A stretch of DNA of 64,000 nt from Mycolicibacter nonchromogenicus (GTDB lineage Bacteria > Actinomycetota > Actinomycetes > Mycobacteriales > Mycobacteriaceae). Made by a program: the position numbers and the translations under genes. Positions 18,901-27,396 of the stretch are shown here, in pieces. The stretch spans positions 124,001 to 188,000 of the forward strand of contig NZ_LQPI01000023.1 of NCBI RefSeq assembly GCF_002101775.1, read 5' to 3'. The notes below the pieces were generated by a model. That model saw nothing but the letters and a program-made list of their open reading frames with translations, was not told the DNA's origin and ran no database searches. Every line of letters begins with the position of its first letter. Position 1 is the stretch's first letter.

Positions 18901-18940
18901 AATATGGCATCGAGTGCCGTAAAGGAAGTGGGGCTGTCAG

Positions 18941-19537
18941 ATGGGCGGTACGCCGGATCCGCACCCGCGCGCCGGGCGGCGCCGCTCCACCACCCCGCAG
19001 CACATCACCGACGTGGCGATCGACCTGTTCGCCGCCCGCGGATTCGGCGAGGTCAGTGTTGACGACGTGGCGCAGGCCGCCGGTATCGGCCGTCGCACGG
19101 TGTTCCGGTACTACGCCTCGAAGAATGCCATTCCGTGGGGCGACTTCGACGCGCACCTGCGACAGCTGCGGGAACTGCTGGACGGTATCGAGCCCGAGGC
19201 GCCTCTCGGCGAGGCGCTGCGTGCAGCACTGTTGGCGTTCAACACCTTCGGCGACAGTGAGACGGCGCGCCATCGCCGGCGGATGCGGGTGATCCTGCAG
19301 ACCGATGAGTTGCAGGCCTACTCGATGACGATGTACGCCGGCTGGCGCACCGTGATCGCCGAATTCGTGGCACGGCGGGCGGGCCTGCACGCCACTGACC
19401 TGCGCCCGCAGACGGTGGCCTGGATGATGCTGGGGGTGGCGCTCAGCGCCTACGAACGCTGGCTGGGCGATGAGTCACTGGAGCTGCCCGACGTGCTCGG
19501 CGAGGCGTTCGACGCGATCCGCGGTGGCCTGGACTGA
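18941..19537 (+). CDS. mftR: Mycofactocin system TetR-family regulator MftR
   Basis: A 198-residue TetR-family repressor divergent from mftA. The N-terminal helix-turn-helix includes [20 protein letters not shown] (residues about 30-50), which is typical of MftR. In M. smegmatis MftR represses the mft operon and responds to long-chain acyl-CoA. The ATG is preceded by AAGGAAG. It converges with the LLM oxidoreductase gene 11 nt further on. Confidence 0.94.
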   Translation: MGGTPDPHPRAGRRRSTTPQHITDVAIDLFAARGFGEVSVDDVAQAAGIGRRTVFRYYASKNAIPWGDFDAHLRQLRELLDGIEPEAPLGEALRAALLAFNTFGDSETARHRRRMRVILQTDELQAYSMTMYAGWRTVIAEFVARRAGLHATDLRPQTVAWMMLGVALSAYERWLGDESLELPDVLGEAFDAIRGGLD

Positions 19538-19548
19538 CGGCATTCGTC

Positions 19549-20601
19549 TCACTTCGCGATGTCGCGGTAGGCGCCGACCACCGGCTCCAGTTCGTCCGGG
19601 GTGGCGCCATGCAGGATCACCGCGTCCGCGCCGTAGTCGAGCTCCCGGCGAATGCGTTCAGCGCAGGCCCGCACCGGGCCGGTCGCCGCGGGTTCCAGCC
19701 ACTCGTCGGGGATCAACGTCGCGATGTGCTCGATCTGCTCGGCGGTGGCCTTGTGATCGATCCCGCCCGGAATCGACGTCACCACCGGGTCTTGGCGAAA
19801 GCGCTGCAGCACCGCCGGATCCCAGTTGTTGGTGCGCACCAGCAGATCGCCGTAACCCTGTAGGTAGGTGGCAAGGCGCGCCACGGTCTTTTTCAGCCGC
19901 AGCTCTTCGGGCAGGTGATCGCCCACGGTGGCCAAACACGACCACACGCGCACGCTGTTCGGGTCGCGGCCGGCGCGTTGCGCGGCATCCTTCACCGTGC
20001 GCACACTGCGCTGCAGGGTCTCCGGGGTGAAGTAGGTGTGCAGGATGACGTCGTCGAACAGCTGCCCGCCCAACTCCAGCGTCTTCGGACCGAATGCCAC
20101 CAGCGCCAGCCGGATGTCCTCCTGGAAATCCGGATCCAAGAACAGCACCTGGTAGCGGCCGATCGGCCCGTCGTGGTTGACGATCACCTCACCGTTCCAG
20201 AGTCGGCGCATCACCTGGGCGAAGTCGGCCATCTGCGCGGTGGTCACGTTCGGGATCCCGAACGCGGCGTAGAGGGCGGCCACCCCACGCCCGATGCCGA
20301 GGGTGAACCGTCCCCCGGACAGCCGGTGCATGGTGGTCGCCCACGATGCGGTGATCAGCGGGTGGCGGGTGTTGTGATTGGTTGCCGCGGTGGCGATCTG
20401 CATCCGGTGAGTGACTGCGCACGCCGCCCCGACCAATGACGATGCCTCTTTGACGTTCCAGCGTTCGGAGATGAACGCGGTGCCGAAGCCGAGTTCCTCG
20501 CCCCTGCGGGCCTCATCGGGCAACCCGGCCGGTCCATCGCCGCCGGCACCGGCCAGCAGGTAGTAACCCAGCTCGTCGAGGACCCGATCGGACCGGTTCA
20601 T
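19549..20601 (-). CDS. F420-dependent LLM-class oxidoreductase
   Basis: A 350-residue luciferase-like monooxygenase-fold protein of the actinobacterial type that usually uses coenzyme F420. Recognisable parts are EELGFGTAFISERWN, the RHP-containing NHNTRHPLITASWATTMH, and GGRFTLGIGRG. These enzymes transfer hydride to or from aldehydes, alcohols or enoates. It is divergent from the Rieske oxygenase gene, and the gap carries a copy of the shared palindrome. I used the ATG 6 nt inside two GTG codons, because the GGAG ribosome site is best spaced for it. Confidence 0.85.
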   Translation of the reverse strand: MNRSDRVLDELGYYLLAGAGGDGPAGLPDEARRGEELGFGTAFISERWNVKEASSLVGAACAVTHRMQIATAATNHNTRHPLITASWATTMHRLSGGRFTLGIGRGVAALYAAFGIPNVTTAQMADFAQVMRRLWNGEVIVNHDGPIGRYQVLFLDPDFQEDIRLALVAFGPKTLELGGQLFDDVILHTYFTPETLQRSVRTVKDAAQRAGRDPNSVRVWSCLATVGDHLPEELRLKKTVARLATYLQGYGDLLVRTNNWDPAVLQRFRQDPVVTSIPGGIDHKATAEQIEHIATLIPDEWLEPAATGPVRACAERIRRELDYGADAVILHGATPDELEPVVGAYRDIAK

Positions 20602-20641
20602 CACCACGCTCCATTCCGCCCCGGTGCGCTTATCGATGGGT

Positions 20642-20661
20642 TTACGGTACGGTATTCAGTT
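20642..20661. promoter_or_regulatory. Weak copy of the shared operator, LLM/Rieske divergent promoter
   Basis: TTACGGTACGGTATTCAGTT. It keeps the left half TTAC-GTA and the right half CAGT of the consensus (12 of 20 matches to the 27350 copy), and lies between two divergent starts. Confidence 0.4.
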
Positions 20662-20686
20662 GACCGCCCGCGAGAGGACACGCGCG

Positions 20687-21691
20687 ATGAAGGTTCCGTT
20701 CACCTGGAAGGTCACCGGTTGGTTCATGATCGGCTGGTCGCCGGAGTTCGCCACCGGAACGACCCGTGCCCTGCATTACTTCGGGGAGGACCTGGTCGCC
20801 TACCGAGACACCAGCGGCGAACTGCATGTGATGGAGGCGCACTGTAAGCACATGGGCGCCCACCTGGGCCACGGCGGAACGGTGGTCGAGGACCGCGTCG
20901 AGTGCCCGTTTCACGGCTGGCAGTGGGGCCCCGACGGCTGCAACAAATTCATTCCCTATCAGCCGGATCGGCCGAACAAGGCTTTGCGGCTTCGGGTTTA
21001 CCCCGTCCGCGAGCAGCACGGCTGCGTGTTCGTATGGCACCATCCCGACGGCGCCGAACCCAACTGGGAGATGCCCGACATCTTCGGCAAATTTCCGCAG
21101 TTCACCACCGGCCCGCAGGGCTACCACCGGGCCTACCCGGAGTTCTCCCGACGCCTGGAGGGAGAACCCGTTCATCCGCAGATCGTCGCCGAGAACGCCG
21201 CTGACAGCGCACATTTCCAGTACGTGCACCACGCGACGGTGACGCCGAGGGTGCTTGAGTGGAAGATGGTCGACCAGGAGTGGCACTTCGTCGCCGGCTT
21301 TCCCGATGAGAAGGCCGATGATCCGGAGCAGATGGCGTTGCGGTTCCACAGCCATCTGTTCGGGCTCGGCGGGGCGATCAGCATCTTCGAGGGTGTGCAG
21401 CAGCACCGGCTGATCTTCGCCTGCACGCCGGTGGACGACGGCCGCTCAGATCTGTTCTATTCGATCTGGTGGCCGCGGATTCCCGGCGACGACTCCGACG
21501 CACCGCCGGATGACGTGCGGGCGCGCGTAGAGAAGCAGTTCCTGACCACGGTCGAGGACGACCTGGACATCTGGCGCTATCAGCGCTACATCCAGAATCC
21601 CGCACTGTCCAAGGTCGACGCGAAACCGTTTATGACCCTGCGCAAATGGGCGACGCAGTTCTACGATGCGCCCCCCGCCGACCTGAGCTGA
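20687..21691 (+). CDS. Rieske 2Fe-2S oxygenase, KshA-like
   Basis: A 334-residue oxygenase component. The Rieske cluster ligands are Cys53-x-His55 (CKH) and Cys73-x-x-His76 (CPFHGW). The C-terminal part has the nonhaem-iron site region NAADSAHFQYVHHA. It resembles terminal oxygenases such as 3-ketosteroid 9-alpha-hydroxylase KshA. No reductase gene lies next to it, so an electron donor must come from elsewhere. The start MKVPFTWK was chosen for its CGAGAGGA ribosome site; a longer frame would begin inside the operator. It is probably an early ring- or chain-hydroxylating step of the island. Confidence 0.88.
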   Translation: MKVPFTWKVTGWFMIGWSPEFATGTTRALHYFGEDLVAYRDTSGELHVMEAHCKHMGAHLGHGGTVVEDRVECPFHGWQWGPDGCNKFIPYQPDRPNKALRLRVYPVREQHGCVFVWHHPDGAEPNWEMPDIFGKFPQFTTGPQGYHRAYPEFSRRLEGEPVHPQIVAENAADSAHFQYVHHATVTPRVLEWKMVDQEWHFVAGFPDEKADDPEQMALRFHSHLFGLGGAISIFEGVQQHRLIFACTPVDDGRSDLFYSIWWPRIPGDDSDAPPDDVRARVEKQFLTTVEDDLDIWRYQRYIQNPALSKVDAKPFMTLRKWATQFYDAPPADLS

Positions 21692-21835
21692 CCGCCCGCC
21701 TTGCCGTGGCCGCCGACCTGGGAGGACCTGGCACGCTGCGGTGGCCGATGCCGCGGGCGAGTACGGTGCTGCCATTATCGACAACACCGTGTCCCCGCCG
21801 GCGACGATCACCACCACTGAGGAGCTGATGCACAC

Positions 21836-23485
21836 GTGGCACCCCTGACCCAGTTCACCGTGCCGGAGGTCACCGACGCGGTGGCCGCGGCGATTCCCGA
21901 CCGCGACATGATCGTCCAGGGCGACCGGCGTTACACCTACGCGCAGATCCTCGAGCGATCCAACCGGCTGGCGTCCTACCTGCACTCGCGTGGGCTGGGC
22001 TGCCACACGCCGCGGTCGGAGTTGTCGCAGCACGAGACCGGCCAGGACCTGCTGGGCATCTACGCCTACAACGGCAACGAGTTCGTCGAGACCCTGCTGG
22101 GCAGCTTCCGCGCCCGGGTGGCCCCGTTCAACGTCAACTACCGCTACGTGCGTAAGGAATTGGCCTACCTGCTGGCAGATTCCGGAGCCGGCGCGCTGGT
22201 GTATCACGCCGCGTTCGCCCCCACCCTGGCCGAAGTACTCCCCGACCTGCCCCAGCTCAAGGTGCTCATCCAGATCGCCGACGACTCCGGCAACGCGCTG
22301 CTCGACGGGGCGGTCGACTACGAGACGGTGCTGGCGGACAGCTCACCGGAGCCGCCACCGGTGCAGCCCTCGCCCGACGACCTCTACGTGCTCTACACCG
22401 GCGGTACCACCGGGATGCCCAAGGGCGTGCTCTGGCGTCAGCACGACATCTTCATGGGCTCATTCGGCGGCCGCAATCTGATGACCGCCGAAGAGGTCAG
22501 CAGCATCGACGACATCGTCGGGCCGGCCCGGGACAACCCCGGCGTCAAGCTGATGATCCTGCCGCCGCTGATTCACGGTGCCGCGCAGTGGGCGGTGATG
22601 ACCGCGATCAACACCGGCCAAACCCTGGTCTTCCCTTCGGTGGTGGACCATTTCGACGCCGACGACGTGGTACGCGCCATTGAGCGGGAGAAGGTGCTGT
22701 CGGTGACGGTGGTCGGCGACGCGATGGCCCGGCCACTGCTCGACGCGATTCGCAAAGGCAGTGCCGACGTTTCGTCGCTGCTGGTGGTGGCAAACGGCGG
22801 GGCGCTGCTGACGCCGTACGTCAAACAGCAGATCGTCGAGACCCTGCCCGGCGCAATGGTGATCGACGGGGTCGGTTCATCGGAGACCGGCGCCCAGATG
22901 CGTCACATGTCGACGTCGGGCGCGGTCTCCACCGGAACCTTCGCCGGCGGACCGGACACCTGCGTGGTGGCCGAAGACCTCGGATCCGTGCTGCAACCCG
23001 GGCACGACGGTCTGGGCTGGCTGGGTCAGCGTGGCTATGTGCCCCTGGGCTACAAGGGCGATGCCGCCAAGACCGCGGCGACGTTCCCGGTGATCGACGG
23101 GGCGCGCTTCGCTGTTCCCGGCGACCGCGCCCGGCACCTGAAGGACGGATCGATCGAGCTGCTCGGCCGGGATTCGGTGACGATCAACTCCGGCGGGGAG
23201 AAGATCTTCGCCGAAGAGGTCGAGACGGCCCTCGCGTCGCATCCGAGCGTCGTCGATGTGGTGGTCGCGGGCCGGCCCAGTGAGCGCTGGGGCCAGGAGG
23301 TGGTGGCCGTGGTGGCCCTGGCCGAGGGGGCCGCCGTCACGGCCCAGGAGCTCATCGAGCACGCGGGCAGCTCGCTGGCCCGCTACAAGCTGCCCAAGGC
23401 GATTGTGTTCCGGTCGACGATCGTGCGCAGCCCGGCCGGTAAAGCCGACTACCGGTGGGCGCGCGAGCAGGCCGAGCAGGGCTGA
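21836..23485 (+). CDS. Acyl-CoA synthetase, FadD19/FadD17-like
   Basis: A 549-residue adenylate-forming ligase that should activate a carboxylic acid to its CoA thioester. The ATP-binding P-loop YTGGTTGMPKG spans residues 187-197. GVGSSETGAQ is the A5 motif, GDRARHLKDGSIELLGRDS the hinge region, and GKADYRW the C-terminal Lys. TGGTTGMPKGVLWR is characteristic of the steroid side-chain FadD19 type, so a bulky acid is more likely than a plain fatty acid. The GTG start has a GAGGAG ribosome site. The 144 bp upstream hold no recognisable operator, so it is probably co-transcribed with the Rieske gene. Confidence 0.9.
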   Translation: MAPLTQFTVPEVTDAVAAAIPDRDMIVQGDRRYTYAQILERSNRLASYLHSRGLGCHTPRSELSQHETGQDLLGIYAYNGNEFVETLLGSFRARVAPFNVNYRYVRKELAYLLADSGAGALVYHAAFAPTLAEVLPDLPQLKVLIQIADDSGNALLDGAVDYETVLADSSPEPPPVQPSPDDLYVLYTGGTTGMPKGVLWRQHDIFMGSFGGRNLMTAEEVSSIDDIVGPARDNPGVKLMILPPLIHGAAQWAVMTAINTGQTLVFPSVVDHFDADDVVRAIEREKVLSVTVVGDAMARPLLDAIRKGSADVSSLLVVANGGALLTPYVKQQIVETLPGAMVIDGVGSSETGAQMRHMSTSGAVSTGTFAGGPDTCVVAEDLGSVLQPGHDGLGWLGQRGYVPLGYKGDAAKTAATFPVIDGARFAVPGDRARHLKDGSIELLGRDSVTINSGGEKIFAEEVETALASHPSVVDVVVAGRPSERWGQEVVAVVALAEGAAVTAQELIEHAGSSLARYKLPKAIVFRSTIVRSPAGKADYRWAREQAEQG

Positions 23486-23492
23486 CGCGAGA

Positions 23493-24941
23493 TCAGCCGC
23501 GCCTGATCCGGCGTCCGGTCCTGTTGCGCGCCGAGCGCAACATCGCATCGGCGTAGAACCTCATCGTGGGCCGAAACGGCGGCGCGGCGCTGCCGGTCAG
23601 ACTGAACGGCAGATCGGAGCCCACCACGGTCCGGTAGTGGCTGAACGCGTCGAAGCCGGCCTTGCCGTGGTAGGCGCCCATGCCGCTGCGGCCCACGCCG
23701 CCGAACGGCGCCCCGGACGGAACCATCTGCGCGGCGAAATCGTTGCGGGCCACTCCCCCGCTTCGGGTGCGCCGCAGGAAGTCTCGAAAATTCTTGTCGT
23801 CCGGGCCGAACCAGTAGGCGACCAGCGGCGCGGGGCGCGCGTTGATCGTCTCGATCGCTTCGTCCAATGTGGCGTAGCCCTGCACCGTCAGCACCGGGCC
23901 GAAGATCTCTTCAGCGGCGATGCGCATGGTCGCATCGACGCCGCGCACGATGGTGGGGGCGATCTTGCGGGAGGAGCGGTCCGGCAGCATCTCCCCGGCG
24001 GGCGCGATGCTCTCCACGACGGCCCCGCGGTCGCGCGCATCGTCGATCAGGCCCAGCACCCGATCGAAGTTGGCGTCGTTGACACTTGAGCAGTAATCGT
24101 CATTGGCCAGGATCGTCGGGAACATGTCCCGCAAAGTCTGCCGGGCGACGTCGACGAAAGCGTCAACATCGCCTTCGGGCACCAGTACATAGTCCGGACA
24201 CACGCAGACCTGCCCGCCGTTGACCATCCGAGCCGACGCGATCCGCTTCGCCGAGCGCGAGATGTCGGCACCGGGCGCCACCAGGACCGGGTTCTTTCCG
24301 CCCAGTTCCAAGGTCACCGGAACCAGGTTTTCCGCGGCGGCGCGCTGCACCAGGGCACCCACCGATGGCGAGCCGGTGAAGAAGATGTGGTCGAACGGCA
24401 GACGGGTGAACGCGGCCGCAACGTCAGCGCCGCCGGTCACGACGGCGAACTCGTTCTCATCGAAGTACTTCGGCGCCAATCGCGCCATCAGATCAGCGGT
24501 CCGCGAAGTGATCTCGGACATCTTGACCATCACCCGGTTGCCCGCGGCGAAGGCCGCGGCCGCGGGTACGACCACCAGTTGCAGGGGGAAGTTCCACGGC
24601 CCGATGATGCCCACCACGCCAAGGGGACTCGGTTGCACCTCGGCACGCAGCCCGACCAGTCGTGCCCCACGCAGTAGCCTGCTGGGACGCATCCATTGTC
24701 GGACATGCGATCTGGTGTGCTCGACCACGGGGATCATGCCGATCATCTCGGTTGCCATGCAGGCCGCCCGGGATCGGGTCCCGAAGTCGTCCGCCATCGC
24801 CGCGGTGAAGGCGTCCACATTGTCCAGCACCATTGCCAGCAACCGATCGATGCGATTGCGCCGAACCGCGGCACTGGGCGGGCCGTCGTCGGCGAACGAG
24901 CGCCGCTGCTTATCCAGCAGGTTGGCCAGGTCGGTGGTCAT
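23493..24941 (-). CDS. Aldehyde dehydrogenase, coniferyl-aldehyde type
   Basis: A 482-residue NAD(P)-dependent aldehyde dehydrogenase. GPWNFPLQL binds the cofactor, TLELGGKNP holds the general-base Glu, and GGQVCVCPDY carries the catalytic Cys246. The PDY-containing form is typical of the coniferyl aldehyde dehydrogenase branch. The start MTTDLANLL overlaps the stop of the upstream dehydrogenase by 4 nt (ATGA), so the two are coupled. It is convergent with the FadD gene 7 nt away. It likely oxidises an aldehyde made by a P450 or alcohol dehydrogenase to the acid for the CoA ligase. Confidence 0.9.
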   Translation of the reverse strand: MTTDLANLLDKQRRSFADDGPPSAAVRRNRIDRLLAMVLDNVDAFTAAMADDFGTRSRAACMATEMIGMIPVVEHTRSHVRQWMRPSRLLRGARLVGLRAEVQPSPLGVVGIIGPWNFPLQLVVVPAAAAFAAGNRVMVKMSEITSRTADLMARLAPKYFDENEFAVVTGGADVAAAFTRLPFDHIFFTGSPSVGALVQRAAAENLVPVTLELGGKNPVLVAPGADISRSAKRIASARMVNGGQVCVCPDYVLVPEGDVDAFVDVARQTLRDMFPTILANDDYCSSVNDANFDRVLGLIDDARDRGAVVESIAPAGEMLPDRSSRKIAPTIVRGVDATMRIAAEEIFGPVLTVQGYATLDEAIETINARPAPLVAYWFGPDDKNFRDFLRRTRSGGVARNDFAAQMVPSGAPFGGVGRSGMGAYHGKAGFDAFSHYRTVVGSDLPFSLTGSAAPPFRPTMRFYADAMLRSARNRTGRRIRRG

Positions 24942-25756
24942 GACAGGTCCAGCGGCCCGTTCTGGGCCACGGTCTGCAACTGGCCCAGTTCCACGCCACG
25001 GTCGGCGGCGGCCTCGATGCAGGCCGCCACGTCTTTGCGCATGAAGGGCGCGACGATTTTGGCGAAACTGTCCACGCCCCCGGCCGACTGCACGTACCCC
25101 GCTGCCCGGCTGCCGCCGCTGCACTGTTCCAGCGCCTCGAACAGGCTGGTGTCGCGCACTCCGAGGTTCTTGCCCAACTCGACCGCGGCGGCGACCAGTT
25201 GCGCGTTGGCGGCGAACAGCACGTTGTTGATCAGCTTGAGGTTGAGCGCGGTGCCCAGTCCGCCGGTGCGGATCACCGGGTCGGCGTAGGCCGTCAGGAC
25301 CGGATACGCGCGGGCCACCGCGTCGTCGGGGCCGCCGAGCAGCACCGTCAGCCGGCCGGCTTCGATGTCATGTGCCCCGCCGCTGACCGGTGCATCCACC
25401 AGCACGGGGCCGTCCGGGAACTGCGCCGCCAACGTGGTCAGCGTGCTCACCGTTCCCGTGGTGTGGGATACCACGACGGTGCTGGAATCGGCGTTGGCCA
25501 GCAGGCCGTCGGCACCGGTCGCGACTTCGAGCAGTTGCGCGTCGGAGAACAGGCAGCTGATCACGACGCCGGCATCCCGGGTGGCGGCGGCCACCGAATC
25601 CACCGGCACCGCACCGGCGGCCGCGAGCCGTTCGCGCACCTCGGGCCGGCGCGCGTACACCTGGACCCGATGCCCGGCGGCAACCAGTCGCAGCACCATC
25701 GGTTCGCCCATCTGGCCTGCTCCGACGAATCCGACGACCTGGCCGGTTGCGCTCAT
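24938..25756 (-). CDS. NAD(P)-dependent beta-hydroxyacid dehydrogenase family protein
   Basis: A 272-residue protein of the 3-hydroxyisobutyrate/6-phosphogluconate dehydrogenase family. The Rossmann motif VGFVGAGQMGEPM opens the chain, DAPVSGG is the substrate-binding signature, and the catalytic Lys sits in LNLKLINN. It would oxidise a branched beta-hydroxy acid or reduce a semialdehyde. It is coupled to the aldehyde dehydrogenase downstream, suggesting alcohol and then aldehyde oxidation in sequence. Confidence 0.88.
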   Translation of the reverse strand: MSATGQVVGFVGAGQMGEPMVLRLVAAGHRVQVYARRPEVRERLAAAGAVPVDSVAAATRDAGVVISCLFSDAQLLEVATGADGLLANADSSTVVVSHTTGTVSTLTTLAAQFPDGPVLVDAPVSGGAHDIEAGRLTVLLGGPDDAVARAYPVLTAYADPVIRTGGLGTALNLKLINNVLFAANAQLVAAAVELGKNLGVRDTSLFEALEQCSGGSRAAGYVQSAGGVDSFAKIVAPFMRKDVAACIEAAADRGVELGQLQTVAQNGPLDLS

Positions 25757-25829
25757 TCTCCGCTCCTCTGGGCAGCTTTCGGCTATCCGGTGAGGCCAAC
25801 CGTAGCATTGTTCACCAGCCCCGAATTCG

Positions 25830-25862
25830 TTACAGTCGTGCTTACTGTCGACTTTTCGGGTA
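25830..25862. promoter_or_regulatory. Rearranged copy of the shared operator
   Basis: TTACAGT (25830-25836) and TTACTGT (25842-25848) stand as a direct repeat 12 nt apart, followed by a stretch ending CTTTTCGGGTA that resembles the 52412 site with one extra base. It lies between the divergent dehydrogenase and the remnant SDR/P450 genes. Confidence 0.4.
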
Positions 25863-25881
25863 CACCAGGAAGCTGGCGAGG

Positions 25882-26043
25882 ATGACCAACCAGCAGCGCA
25901 GAGTCGTGGTCGTGGGCGCGGGGTCGGGAATCGGCGCCGCCACAGCCGCGCACTTCCACCAGCGCGGCGATTTCGACGGCGGCTTCATCAATGCGATCAC
26001 CGCCGGGACACCCGTCCCCCAGGGCCAAGCGAGAGGAAACTGA
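25882..26043 (+). pseudogene. 53-residue remnant of a short-chain dehydrogenase
   Basis: An open frame with a good ribosome site encodes MTNQQRRVVVVGAGSGIGA, the start of an SDR Rossmann fold. It then jumps to GGFINAITAGTPVP and stops, where a normal SDR has about 250 residues. No catalytic Tyr-Lys is present, so it looks like a gene with an in-frame internal deletion. Its stop codon overlaps the P450 start (TGATG), so its translation probably still helps start the P450. Whether the peptide is stable is unknown. Confidence 0.65.
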
Positions 26044-27323
26044 TGACACTGGATTCGTCACCTGCAACACCGATTTCGCCGCACCCCTATCATCGGCTCG
26101 ACATCTCCGAAACCGAGTTCTGGGGCAGGGACTTCCGGACCCGGGACGAGACGTTCGCGACGCTGCGCGACGAGCCCGGCCTGACCTGGCACCGACCGAT
26201 GGACGCCGTATTCCCCAATCAGGAGACCGGATACTGGGCGGCGACCCGGCACGCCGACGTCAAGTTCATCAGCCAGCATGAAGAGCTGTTCTGTTCCCGT
26301 GAGGGGGTCAGCGTCGACCCGATGCCGGCCGAGATCCAGCGCAACATGACGTTCTTCCTGGCGATGGACCCGCCCGACCACACCCGGTATCGCAAGCTCA
26401 TCAGTTCGGGATTCACACCGCGCCAGGTCCGGCGCATCGAGGAGCAGATCAAGGCCAACTCCCGCAGCATCGTCGACGACCTGCTGGCCCAACTGCGCAG
26501 CGGCGACCAGATCGACTTCGTCGCAAGCTGTTCGGGCCTACTGCCGATGCGTACCGTCTCGGACATGATCGGCATCGACCCGGCCGATCAGCAGAAGGTG
26601 GCCTATGCCGCCGAATGTCTGTTCAGCAGCAGCGACGACGAGTACGCCTCGCTGGAGGAGCGGGCCGTGCACGTCATGACGCAGCTGGGGGTGCTGGCCG
26701 GTTCCGGGATCGAATTGGCACAACGCCGCCGCGCCGAACCGCACGATGACCTGATGACCGAGCTGGTCAACGCCGAGGTCGACGGCCATCGGCTGACCGA
26801 CGCCGAACTCGGTTCGTTCATGGTGTTGCTGGGATCCGCCGGCAACGACACCACCAAGCAGGCCACCACCCACGCATTCAAGGCGCTCGTCGAGCATCCC
26901 GAACAGCGCGCCTGGCTGCTGGCGGACTACGACAACCGGATCGGCGGGGCGGTCGAGGAATTCGTACGCTGGGCTACACCGGTATTGGCCTTCGCCCGCC
27001 ACGCTGTGGTCGACACCGAGGTCGCCGGGACCGAGATCAAGGCCGGCGAGAAGGTGGCGCTGTTCTACTGCTCGGCCAATCGCGACCAGAGCGTGTTCGA
27101 CCGGCCGCATGAATTCGACATCACCCGCACCACCAACCCGCACCTGGGTTTCGGCGGTGGCGGCGCGCACTACTGCCTGGGAACCCATGTCGCCCGGATG
27201 GAACTGCGGCACCTGTTCTACGAGCTGCTCACCCGCTTGCCCGAGGTCACCCTCGGCGAACCGGAGTACCTGCAGAGCACCTTCGTGCACGGCATCAAGC
27301 GGATGCCGATCAGTCTCGCCTGA
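26043..27323 (+). CDS. Cytochrome P450, CYP125/142-like region
   Basis: A 426-residue P450. I-helix AGNDTT begins at residue 266, the K-helix EFVRW gives ExxR, and the haem loop FGGGGAHYCLG holds Cys378. FFLAMDPPDHTRYRKLIS and RWATPVLAFARHA are typical of mycobacterial P450s that hydroxylate sterols, terpenoids or fatty chains. Its start codon overlaps the stop of the SDR remnant, so it appears translationally coupled. It is likely an entry-step hydroxylase of the island. Confidence 0.93.
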   Translation: MTLDSSPATPISPHPYHRLDISETEFWGRDFRTRDETFATLRDEPGLTWHRPMDAVFPNQETGYWAATRHADVKFISQHEELFCSREGVSVDPMPAEIQRNMTFFLAMDPPDHTRYRKLISSGFTPRQVRRIEEQIKANSRSIVDDLLAQLRSGDQIDFVASCSGLLPMRTVSDMIGIDPADQQKVAYAAECLFSSSDDEYASLEERAVHVMTQLGVLAGSGIELAQRRRAEPHDDLMTELVNAEVDGHRLTDAELGSFMVLLGSAGNDTTKQATTHAFKALVEHPEQRAWLLADYDNRIGGAVEEFVRWATPVLAFARHAVVDTEVAGTEIKAGEKVALFYCSANRDQSVFDRPHEFDITRTTNPHLGFGGGGAHYCLGTHVARMELRHLFYELLTRLPEVTLGEPEYLQSTFVHGIKRMPISLA

Positions 27324-27349
27324 CCCTGGCCAACAAATTGCTTAATCAT

Positions 27350-27369
27350 TTACTGTAATCATTACAGTA
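27350..27369. promoter_or_regulatory. Best copy of the shared operator
   Basis: TTACTGTAATCATTACAGTA. Bases 27351-27369 form a perfect 19-nt palindrome, two 9-base arms around a central C. It lies 27 nt before the second P450 start and 26 nt after the first P450's stop, so it marks a separate regulated promoter. Confidence 0.7.
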
Positions 27370-27396
27370 TGTTGCTACGCCGACGGGAGATCAGCC

